From assembly GCA_947304695.1 (NCBI GenBank), contig CAMZBS010000009.1, positions 1 to 38,630 of the forward strand: a stretch of 38,630 nucleotides of DNA, given 5' to 3'. Of this stretch, positions 31,348 to 38,630 are shown piece by piece; the stretch's first letter is position 1; every line of letters begins with the position of its first letter. The stretch is from an uncultured Prevotella sp. GTDB lineage: Bacteria; Bacteroidota; Bacteroidia; Bacteroidales; Bacteroidaceae. The notes beneath the pieces were generated by a model. That model saw only the letters and a program-made list of their open reading frames with translations. It did no database searches and was not told where the DNA came from. A program made the position numbers and the translations under genes.

Positions 31348-32817
31348 TTATTCTTCACTTACCATGTCTTCACCGAACTTGGCAATCTTCTTCTTGAACT
31401 TGTTGAACCAGCTGTTCTCCTTGCGAATACGCTCTTCCTCCTCGCGCTTCAGGCGCTCTTCCTCGGCCTTGCGCTCTTCTTCCTCGCGCTTCAGGCGGTC
31501 TTCCTCTTCCTTCTTGCGCCGTGCCTCTTCTTCGGCCATCTTCTCTTCCTGCTCGGTGCGTATCACGCCGGGGCCTGCCTCGGCAGCACTGCGCGGTGTG
31601 CGGTCGGGCTGCTGGGGTGCATTGGCTGAGGCTGGCTCTTCGAACAGGCTGCGGTTGGGGTCAATCTCGGGCCCGGCGCAGTTGATGTAGCCCTTGGCCA
31701 GCAGGCCCAGTATGGTGTTCATCATGCCGTTGTGGGCCTTGATGAGCTCATGGCTGGAGTTGATGGTGAGGGTCACGAACTTGGCGATGCGTATCTTTTC
31801 TATGTGGGTATGAGTAGCAAAGGCTTTCTCGATGTTCCTCATGTTAGAGCCGCCACCAGTGAGGATGATGCCGCCCAGGAGCTTGTCATAGTATTCGTTA
31901 GGAATCTGTTCACGCACGTTGAGCACGATTTCCTCCAAGCGTCCTTCCACGATGTCGATGAACTTGCGGCTTTCCACCTGCCGGTCCTGGTCGATGCTGT
32001 ATTTCAGCGTGTCGTCGATCTCGTTGTTGTCGGTATAGGCCGAGGCGTACTTCAGCTTCATCTTCTCGGCATCACTCTCCTCCATCTGCAGCGAGGCAAT
32101 GTCCTTGGTGATGTTGTTGGAACCCAGGGGAATAACGGCCAGGTGGCGCAGCACGTTCTTGGAGAAGACCGACACGGTGGTGGTGTCGGCACCGATGTCG
32201 ACCAGTGCGCAGCCTGAGCGTTTCTCGGCTTCGGTCAGCACGGCATTGGCCAGGGCCAGCGGTGCAAGGTACATCTCAACCACCTTGATGCCTGCCGTCT
32301 CGAAGCATTTATTCAGGTTCTGGAAGAACACCTTGCGCTCCAGGATGTTCAGGAAGTTGCCCTCGAGCCGCGAGGCACGGACGCCCACGGGATCGGGCTG
32401 CAGCTGTGTGTCCACCCGGTACTCCTGCTCGGCCACGTCGAGTATCTTCTGGTCGGGATAGTCAAGGTTGCGGTTCCTTTCCATCAGTTCGACGACCATT
32501 TCCTGGGTGATGATGGTGTCGGCAGGCAGCTCCTTGGTCACCACGTTGCGCACCCCTCGGATGCTCTGACCGCCTACGCCGACGAACACCTGGGTGATGT
32601 GAACCTTCAGCTGGCCTTCCAGCTTCTTCACAATGTTGGTCAGACACTGTGCCGTCTTGTCAATGTTGTAAACCACGCCCTTTCGGATGAAGGACGAAGA
32701 GTCCTCCTTTGCAATGGCCAGCACGCTGATGCTGCCGTCGGGCTTCTTCTGGCCTGCGATGCCCGTCACCTTCGATGAACCGAGCTCGATTGCTACGATA
32801 AAATCCTTGTCTGCCAT
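31348..32817 (-). CDS. ftsA: Cell division protein FtsA
   Basis: The 489-aa actin-like protein tethers FtsZ to the membrane. It starts FIVAIELGSSKVTGIAGQK (phosphate-1 motif), continues with the 1C domain and ALVDIGADTTTVSVF (phosphate-2) and ends with GGIILTGGGSNMRNIEKAF (adenosine motif). Residues about 425-470 are an unusually charged Glu/Arg/Lys helix made of near-repeats of EEERLKREEEE. The C-terminal amphipathic helix (WFNKFKKKIAKFGEDM) should bind the membrane. It lies 3 bp after ftsQ and 21 bp before ftsZ. Confidence 0.97.
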   Translation of the reverse strand: MADKDFIVAIELGSSKVTGIAGQKKPDGSISVLAIAKEDSSSFIRKGVVYNIDKTAQCLTNIVKKLEGQLKVHITQVFVGVGGQSIRGVRNVVTKELPADTIITQEMVVELMERNRNLDYPDQKILDVAEQEYRVDTQLQPDPVGVRASRLEGNFLNILERKVFFQNLNKCFETAGIKVVEMYLAPLALANAVLTEAEKRSGCALVDIGADTTTVSVFSKNVLRHLAVIPLGSNNITKDIASLQMEESDAEKMKLKYASAYTDNNEIDDTLKYSIDQDRQVESRKFIDIVEGRLEEIVLNVREQIPNEYYDKLLGGIILTGGGSNMRNIEKAFATHTHIEKIRIAKFVTLTINSSHELIKAHNGMMNTILGLLAKGYINCAGPEIDPNRSLFEEPASANAPQQPDRTPRSAAEAGPGVIRTEQEEKMAEEEARRKKEEEDRLKREEEERKAEEERLKREEEERIRKENSWFNKFKKKIAKFGEDMVSEE

Positions 32818-32820
32818 AAA

Positions 32821-33567
32821 TTATCTTTTTTTACATATTATCTGATTGTCAAACTCCACGCTGATGCGCGAGTATTTGTTCCATCCTGCCTGGTTCAGTC
32901 CGTAGCGGTAGAACTTGCGCAGCCGCTCCAGCTTGGTACGCACGCTAGTGGGCTGACCCAGATAGGCAATGTGGTCGCCCACCCGGGGCACGATCTCTAC
33001 CGAACCGTCGCTGAGCACGTTCAGCTGTTCTATCTGGTTCTTCCAGAAGTTGTCGGCCAGTACCATGTTGGCCAATGGCGCCAGCACCTTTGAGGCATAA
33101 AAGCGGCTCACATAGCCCGTGGCAATGATGAGGTCGCAGGTGTAGCCCGTTTTCGGCATCACCTCGCCGTGGCTGTCAACGAAATAGTCGCTTCCCTCGG
33201 TCATGACACGCACCACGGGAATGCGCTGCTTGATGTTGATGCACAGGTGGCCGTTCTGCGTCTTGTAGCATTCGGCCTTCTCTATCAGGTCATTGCCCTG
33301 CAGCGTCTCTTCAATCTGTCGGGTGTTGATGCGGTTCATGGGCATCGACACGGGGAAGATGCGGGCCGATAGCAACATCTGCTTCACGTGGTCGGTAGTG
33401 AGGAAGCCTTCTACAATCTCATGCTCAATGTTGATGCGCACGTCTGTACACAGGTTGTTCTGCTCCTCGGGCTTGTTGAAGGCGGTCATGGCCAGCACCA
33501 GATAGGCACCCACAACGACGTCGAGGGTAACGATGATGAGTTTTTTCCAGTTGAAGTTCAGTTTCAT
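32821..33567 (-). CDS. ftsQ: Cell division protein FtsQ
   Basis: The 248-aa bitopic protein has a short basic cytoplasmic tail (MKLNFNWKK), one membrane helix (LIIVTLDVVVGAYLVLAM) and a periplasmic part. That part has a POTRA-like region (GFLTTDHVKQMLLSA) and a beta domain (YFVDSHGEVMPKTG, VEIVPRVGDHIAYLG). FtsQ links early and late divisome proteins. The start is ATG 33567: it sits 10 bp after the murC stop, and the longer reading starts inside murC and lacks family character. Confidence 0.92.
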   Translation of the reverse strand: MKLNFNWKKLIIVTLDVVVGAYLVLAMTAFNKPEEQNNLCTDVRINIEHEIVEGFLTTDHVKQMLLSARIFPVSMPMNRINTRQIEETLQGNDLIEKAECYKTQNGHLCINIKQRIPVVRVMTEGSDYFVDSHGEVMPKTGYTCDLIIATGYVSRFYASKVLAPLANMVLADNFWKNQIEQLNVLSDGSVEIVPRVGDHIAYLGQPTSVRTKLERLRKFYRYGLNQAGWNKYSRISVEFDNQIICKKR

Positions 33568-33577
33568 AGGCGTTCTT

Positions 33578-34957
33578 TTAGAGTCTTGACTGTAGCAGTC
33601 GGGTGATTTGCGGCACCTGGTTGTCGAGGTCACCGGCACCCAGGATGACCAGCACGTCGAACGAGCGGCTCTTCACCAGGTCGATGACTTCGTCCTTGCG
33701 CACGATTTGCTTCTCAATGCCTGGACGCAGGTTGTCGTAGATAAGCTGCGACGTGACACCCTCGATGGGCTGTTCGCGGGCAGGATAGATTTCGGTCAGA
33801 ATCACTTCGTCGAGCTGGCTCAGGGCATCGGCAAAGTCCTTGTAGAAGTCACGGGTGCGGGTGTAGAGGTGAGGCTGGAAGATGGCCGTGATGTGACGGT
33901 CGCGGTACAGCTCACGCAGACTGCGGGCACTCTGATAGATTTCCTTCGGGTGGTGGGCATAGTCGCTCAGCAGCACCAGCTGCTCGGTCTTGATCTTGAA
34001 GTCGAAGCGGCGGTCAACGCCTCCGTAGGTCTTCATGCCAATGCGCAGTTCTTCGGCACTGCAGCCTGCCAACTGTGCCATGGCCATGGCGGCCACGCCA
34101 TTTTCTATGTTGATGGGAATGGGCTGACCCAGCTCCACGTTCTTCACGTTGCCGAAGGGAGAGATGAAGTCGAAGGTAATTGTGCCTTTCTCAATGCGGA
34201 TGTTCTCAGCGTGGAAGTCGCCTTCGTCGCGGCTGTAGTCGTAGCGGCGCACACCGGGCTGCAGGGCTTCCTGCATTTCCAGGCCACGGTGAATGATGAG
34301 CGTGCCTTCGGGCTGGATGAGTTCGGTGTAGTGGCGGAAACTCTCCAGATAGGCTTCCTTTGTGCCGTAGATGTCCAGATGGTCGGGATCAGTCGAGGTA
34401 ATGACCGACATGAAGGGGGAAAGATGATGGAAAGAGCGGTCGAACTCATCGGCCTCGATGACCACGAAGTCGGAGTCGGGCGACAGGATGTAGTTCGTGC
34501 CGTAGTTCTTCGAGATGCCGCCCAGGAATGCGTTACAGTCCAAGTGGCTCTGGTGCATGATATGGGCACACATGGTCGACGTGGTGGTCTTGCCGTGGGT
34601 ACCAGCCACGCACAGACCACGCATCTGGCGGGTCAGCGTGCCCAGAACCTGGGCCCGCTTCTGGATGTCGAAGCCCTGTTGCCGGAAAAACTGGAGCTCC
34701 TTGTGGTCGGCAGGAATGGCCGGTGTGTAGACAACAAGGCACGACTCAGGCTTCTTGCAGGTGTGTGGAATCTCGTCTACATTCTCCTCATAGTGAATGT
34801 TGGCTCCCTCCTTCTCCAACTGCCGTGTCAGGTCTGAAGGAGTCTTGTCATAGCCGCCTACCACCAGTCCGCGACTGATGAAGTAACGGGCAATGGCACT
34901 CATGCCAATACCGCCAATGCCGACGAAGTAGACGGCTTTGATATTGTTTATATTCAT
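33578..34957 (-). CDS. murC: UDP-N-acetylmuramate--L-alanine ligase
   Basis: The 459-aa ligase adds L-alanine to UDP-MurNAc. The N-terminal UDP-binding motif is FVGIGGIGMSAIARYF, the ATP loop is VAGTHGKTTTSTM, and the C-terminal Mur ligase region includes DYAHHPKEI and the FQPHLYTRTRDF segment. Its start overlaps the murG stop by 4 bp (ATGA). It follows murG and precedes ftsQ, with no ddl between them. Confidence 0.98.
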   Translation of the reverse strand: MNINNIKAVYFVGIGGIGMSAIARYFISRGLVVGGYDKTPSDLTRQLEKEGANIHYEENVDEIPHTCKKPESCLVVYTPAIPADHKELQFFRQQGFDIQKRAQVLGTLTRQMRGLCVAGTHGKTTTSTMCAHIMHQSHLDCNAFLGGISKNYGTNYILSPDSDFVVIEADEFDRSFHHLSPFMSVITSTDPDHLDIYGTKEAYLESFRHYTELIQPEGTLIIHRGLEMQEALQPGVRRYDYSRDEGDFHAENIRIEKGTITFDFISPFGNVKNVELGQPIPINIENGVAAMAMAQLAGCSAEELRIGMKTYGGVDRRFDFKIKTEQLVLLSDYAHHPKEIYQSARSLRELYRDRHITAIFQPHLYTRTRDFYKDFADALSQLDEVILTEIYPAREQPIEGVTSQLIYDNLRPGIEKQIVRKDEVIDLVKSRSFDVLVILGAGDLDNQVPQITRLLQSRL

Positions 34958-36066
34958 TGTTCTGCTAATTTTATCACTTCTTTTGCTATGATTTCAGCTG
35001 AGTCGGGCAGTGCCATTTTCAGGATGTTCTGGCTCAAGTCCTTCAGCTTGGCTGCGTCGTTTGCGGTCTCAATGGCCAGAGAGATGAGCTGCTGGGGAGC
35101 GGCGGCATCGCTGACGAAGAGGGCTGCGCCACGATTGACAAGGGCCATGGCGTTCTTCGTCTGATGGTCTTCGGCCACGTTGGGGCTGGGCACCAGGATG
35201 ACAGGCTTGCCAAGAAGGCAGAACTCGCTGATGCTGCCTGCGCCGGAACGGCTGATGACCAGGTCGGCAGCACGGTAGGCGGCACCCATGTCGGTGATGA
35301 AGTCGGTCACAATCAGGTTCTTGGGCTGTCCTTTCTGCTGTAGCTGCGCGGCAATCTGCTGGCTGTAGTACTTGCCCGTCTGCCAGTAGAACTGCAGTCC
35401 AGACGAGGCTATCTCATCAAGGTAGGCTAGCACGCTTTCGTTGATGGTGCGTGCCCCAAGACTTCCACCCACGATGAGCACGGTCTTCTTCTCAGCTTCA
35501 AGCCCCAGCGAGCGGCGTGCATCGGCCTGACTCATGGTGTTTTCAAGCAACGACTGGCGCACGGGATTGCCCGTCAACATGATCTTGTCCTTCGGGAAGA
35601 AACGCTCCATGCCCTCATAGGCCACACAGAAGCGGCGGGCCTTATGGGCCAGTGTCTTGTTGGTCAGCCCGGCATAGCTGTTCTGCTCCTGCACAAGACA
35701 GGGAATGCCAAGAGCGTAGGCTGCATTCAGCGTGGCGCTGCTGGCATAGCCGCCCACGCCTACTGCCACTTGGGGCTGGAACTGTCGCAGTATCTTCTTG
35801 GCCTGCCACTTGCTGCGCAGGAAGTCGATGGCCACGCCGATGTTGGCCGGTTTCCAAAGCGGGCGGTACAGTCCGCGGATGGGAAGTCCCTTTATCTCAT
35901 AGCCGGCGGCTGGCACACGCTGCATCTCCATACGTCCTTCGGCTCCCACAAACAGAATCCTGGCATCGGGACACAAAGCCTTGATGGCATTAGCTATCGA
36001 CACGGCAGGGAAGATGTGGCCTCCCGTGCCGCCTCCGCTGATGATGACTCTTAGCTCCTTATTCAT
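34954..36066 (-). CDS. murG: UDP-GlcNAc--undecaprenyl-PP-MurNAc-pentapeptide transferase
   Basis: The 370-aa GT28 enzyme converts lipid I to lipid II at the inner face of the membrane. It opens with VIISGGGTGGHIFPAVSIANAI (G-loop 1) and has G-loop 2 (VGVGGYASSATLNAAY) and the donor-binding ISRSGAGSISEFCLLGKPVILVP. The length is typical. It lies 13 bp after ftsW and is translationally coupled to murC. Confidence 0.98.
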   Translation of the reverse strand: MNKELRVIISGGGTGGHIFPAVSIANAIKALCPDARILFVGAEGRMEMQRVPAAGYEIKGLPIRGLYRPLWKPANIGVAIDFLRSKWQAKKILRQFQPQVAVGVGGYASSATLNAAYALGIPCLVQEQNSYAGLTNKTLAHKARRFCVAYEGMERFFPKDKIMLTGNPVRQSLLENTMSQADARRSLGLEAEKKTVLIVGGSLGARTINESVLAYLDEIASSGLQFYWQTGKYYSQQIAAQLQQKGQPKNLIVTDFITDMGAAYRAADLVISRSGAGSISEFCLLGKPVILVPSPNVAEDHQTKNAMALVNRGAALFVSDAAAPQQLISLAIETANDAAKLKDLSQNILKMALPDSAEIIAKEVIKLAEQ

Positions 36067-36079
36067 ATTATTATGGTGT

Positions 36080-37345
36080 TTATGCTTTCTTGTGAGAAGT
36101 AATGAATTGTGGCGTATCTACCTTCTTGGCCGAGCGGCTGATGCTCAGGATGACACCGATGTAAGCGCAATTGATGATGGTCGATGTACCACCTTTTGAG
36201 ATGAGCGGCAGCGGCTGGCCAGTAACAGGCATTAAGCCTACGGCCACCAACATGTTGATGGTGGCTTGAACCACCAGTAGCAGAGCCAGACCCAAGACTA
36301 GGAAAGCGGGGAAATTGTTCTCACAGCGGCTTGCTATGCGTGCTGCACGGAAAAGCAGGATGATGTAGAGGAACACAACGAAGATGGCTCCGAAGATTCC
36401 CATTTCCTCAATGACGATGGCGTAGATGAAATCACTGAAGGCTTGTGGAAGGAAGTCGCGTTCGGTAGAGTTGCCAGGTCCCTTGCCAATAATGCCCGAC
36501 GAGGCAATGGCAATGTTGGCATGGCCCACCTGATAGTTCTTGTCAATATCGTAGTCCTTGGCCGGTACGTTGTTGCCGCCGCCGTGGTTCAGAATGCGGT
36601 TGCGCCAGGTAGCAAAGCGGTGGAACACGCCTCCGCCTTTGATTTCGTTCTTGCTGGCCGTCTGCGCAGTTGCGGTTGGCTCTTGGGCTTCTTCGTCACC
36701 CTGCCCAATGCTGCCCAGCGTGAGAACCAGCGTGAGAAAAACGCCAATGACTACTACACCGGCTCCCATCAGTTTGCCTATCTGAATCATGGGCACACGG
36801 GCAATGAACATCATCATGAAGATGACCATGAAGAGCAACGCTGCCGTCGACAGGTTCTCAATGCCGATGAGGCAGACAGCCGGCACCACGGTCATGAGCA
36901 CATATCTCATGGCTTTCGGGTCGGCACCTTTGCCGTCGGAACGCTGCATGGCACTCAGAATCTGGGCTGTAGCCAGTACCATTGTGCCCTTGGCAATCTC
37001 AGAAGGCTGGAATGTGAAGCCTGCAATCTTGATCACACGGTTGGCACCGTTGATGCTTTCGCCACCCACTAGCACCCACAGCAACGTGCTGAACGTGATG
37101 ATGAGCAGCAGGGGCGTGATGATCTTGAAGTAGCGGCACGGTATGTTGAGCGTGACGATGGCCACGAACAGACCGAACACGATCATGCCCGTGTGGTAGA
37201 ACAGGGGCATCATGTAGTTCTGCGATTTGTACGTCAGCGTGCTCGACGCCGAGAATACTTCGACGATGCTGATGAGACAAAGAAACAGGAATACCATCCA
37301 GATGACCTTGTCGCCTTTGAAGAGATTGCCTATCTTATGGTTCAT
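36080..37345 (-). CDS. ftsW: Division-specific peptidoglycan polymerase FtsW
   Basis: The 421-aa SEDS protein has about ten membrane segments. Family landmarks are NRVIKIAGFTFQPSEIAKGTMV, VGHANIAIASSGIIGKGPGNST (the large periplasmic loop before it is Gln/Thr/Ala-rich) and PVTGQPLPLISKGGTSTI near the end. SEDS proteins polymerise lipid II with a partner class B PBP. It lies 2 bp after murD in the dcw cluster. Confidence 0.96.
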   Translation of the reverse strand: MNHKIGNLFKGDKVIWMVFLFLCLISIVEVFSASSTLTYKSQNYMMPLFYHTGMIVFGLFVAIVTLNIPCRYFKIITPLLLIITFSTLLWVLVGGESINGANRVIKIAGFTFQPSEIAKGTMVLATAQILSAMQRSDGKGADPKAMRYVLMTVVPAVCLIGIENLSTAALLFMVIFMMMFIARVPMIQIGKLMGAGVVVIGVFLTLVLTLGSIGQGDEEAQEPTATAQTASKNEIKGGGVFHRFATWRNRILNHGGGNNVPAKDYDIDKNYQVGHANIAIASSGIIGKGPGNSTERDFLPQAFSDFIYAIVIEEMGIFGAIFVVFLYIILLFRAARIASRCENNFPAFLVLGLALLLVVQATINMLVAVGLMPVTGQPLPLISKGGTSTIINCAYIGVILSISRSAKKVDTPQFITSHKKA

Positions 37346-37347
37346 AT

Positions 37348-38630
37348 TTAGAGATTTCTTACCAGTTCCTTAAACTGTTCACCACGGTCTTCCATGTTCT
37401 TGAACAGGTCGAACGATGCGCAGCAGGGTGAGAGCAGCACCGTTTCGCCAGGCTGTGCCAGTTCGTAGCAGGCTTCCACGCATTCTTTCATGGAATGGGT
37501 GTCGCGAACAGGGATTCCCAAGTTGTCGAAGTTGTCGTGCAACTTCTGGTTGTCGGCACCCAGGTAGACCAGTGCCGAGCACTTTTCACGGATGAGCGGC
37601 TTGATGGGCTCATAGTCATTGCCCTTGTCCTTGCCTCCCACGATGAGCACCACACGGGTCTTCATGGAGTCAAGTGCATACCAGCAGGCATCTACATTGG
37701 TGGCTTTCGAGTCGTTCACGTACTGTACGCCACGCACGGTGGTCACCTTTTCCAGCCGGTGTTCCACGCCGGGGAAGTCGCTCAGGCTCTTGCGGATGAC
37801 CTCTTTCTTGATGCCTGCAATGTTGCCTGCAATACCGGCAGCGAGCGAGTTGTATATGTTGTGACGTCCTGTCAGACTCAGCGATTCCTGCTCCATGTTG
37901 AAAGGTTCGGGCTTCTCAATGACGTACTTTCCTTCTTCAATGTAGCCGATTGAGCCATTCTCCTTCAATTCCGAGAACGGGTAGCAGATGGCATGGATGT
38001 CGTACTTCTTCAGTTCACGCTGAATCACCGGGTCGTCGTTCCAGAAGATGAAGGCATCGTCGCTGGTCTGGTTCTGCAGGATGCGCATCTTGGCGTCGAC
38101 GTAGTTCTGCATCTCGAAGTTGTAGCGGTCCAGGTGGTCGGGCGTTATGTTCAGCAGGATGGCAATGTTGGCACGGAAGTCATACATGTTGTCCAACTGG
38201 AACGAACTCAGTTCTATGATATAAAATTGGTGTGGCTCTTCGGCTACCTGCAAAGCCAGCGAGTGACCAATGTTGCCTGCCAGTCCGCAGTCGTAGCCCG
38301 CCTCACGGAAGATGTGGTAGATGAGGCTTGTGGTGGTTGTCTTGCCATTTGAGCCAGTGATGCAAATCATCTTCGATGTGGTGTAACGGCCGGCAAACTC
38401 TATCTCACTGATGATGTGGATGCCCTTTGCAATGGCCTTGCTGACCATTGGTGCCGTATCGGGAATGCCGGGACTCTTGATGATTTCGTCGGCATTGAGT
38501 ATCTTCTCTTCCGTGTGCTGGCCCTCTTCCCACTCTATTCCATGGTTGTCGAGCATTTCCTTGTAGCGCTGGGCTATCTTCGACATGTCTGATACAAACA
38601 CGTCGAATCCCTCTTTCTTTGCCAGGACGG
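37348..38630 (-). CDS. murD: UDP-N-acetylmuramoylalanine--D-glutamate ligase, 5' end missing
   Basis: About 427 codons are present; the start lies beyond the right edge. The reading frame continues to the window edge (VLAKKEGFDVFVSDMSKIA), so the GTG at 38601 is internal, not a start. The Mur ligase ATP loop CITGSNGKTTTTSLIYHIF and the later DSKATNVDACWYALDS and SPCCASFDLFKNMEDRG segments identify MurD, which adds D-glutamate to UDP-MurNAc-L-Ala. It is the first dcw gene visible here; mraY and murE would be expected beyond the edge. Confidence 0.97.
   Translation of the reverse strand, partial: VLAKKEGFDVFVSDMSKIAQRYKEMLDNHGIEWEEGQHTEEKILNADEIIKSPGIPDTAPMVSKAIAKGIHIISEIEFAGRYTTSKMICITGSNGKTTTTSLIYHIFREAGYDCGLAGNIGHSLALQVAEEPHQFYIIELSSFQLDNMYDFRANIAILLNITPDHLDRYNFEMQNYVDAKMRILQNQTSDDAFIFWNDDPVIQRELKKYDIHAICYPFSELKENGSIGYIEEGKYVIEKPEPFNMEQESLSLTGRHNIYNSLAAGIAGNIAGIKKEVIRKSLSDFPGVEHRLEKVTTVRGVQYVNDSKATNVDACWYALDSMKTRVVLIVGGKDKGNDYEPIKPLIREKCSALVYLGADNQKLHDNFDNLGIPVRDTHSMKECVEACYELAQPGETVLLSPCCASFDLFKNMEDRGEQFKELVRNL

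Noticed and set aside
33608..34837. A 409-codon plus-strand frame opposite murC
   Set aside because: It is antisense to a canonical MurC; its composition reflects the complementary strand and it has no start context.

Overview
The window is chromosomal DNA from a Bacteroidales bacterium, most likely Prevotella or a close relative. The reasons are: -7 boxes of the form TAnnTTTG with few Shine-Dalgarno sites; Bacteroidetes-type families (DUF4988 lipoproteins, a NigD-like lipoprotein, an M56/TonB sensor, LpxH); the cell-division order murD-ftsW-murG-murC-ftsQ-ftsA-ftsZ; and many short-period spacer repeats. There are no tRNA, rRNA, CRISPR, phage or transposase genes. The genus is inferred, not proven.

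Region 1 (1-13135) is a nitrogen/glutamine-assimilation block of three transcription units: gltB-gltD (minus), glnK-amtB-TorF-like porin (plus) and pyrG-PurF-like amidotransferase-asnB (plus). Together they would bring in ammonium, sense nitrogen and carbon status, make glutamate and spend glutamine amide nitrogen. The start of each unit carries the same upstream DNA element at exactly the same distance (51 bp) from the -7 box. This is the strongest candidate here for an undescribed regulatory system.

Region 2 (13140-18100) holds small units: an SDR oxidoreductase, a TSCPD protein with a membrane-anchored unknown, a TfoX-N protein with an AlkD-like repair protein, and a BlaI repressor with an M56/TonB sensor protein. 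Two matching palindromic operators precede the BlaI gene.

Region 3 (18130-22784, minus) is a five-gene operon: PASTA protein, RluA-type pseudouridine synthase, ddl, acyltransferase, NigD-like lipoprotein. rpmH (22923-23078) and efp diverge from a shared intergenic region, followed by a GT2 glycosyltransferase overlapping radC.

Region 4 (25821-29724, plus) is an envelope operon: OmpA-like protein, two DUF4988 lipoproteins, a MIP18/SufT protein and lpxH. Region 5 (30007-38630, minus) is the dcw cell-wall and division cluster, with murD cut by the window edge.

Intergenic DNA is rich in repeats: two arrays of a 17-bp palindrome phased at exactly 22 bp, 15-bp AT-rich tandem repeats starting on a stop codon, a 182-bp element with inverted ends, and two 28-bp runs of a 7-bp repeat lying inside unrelated coding sequences.
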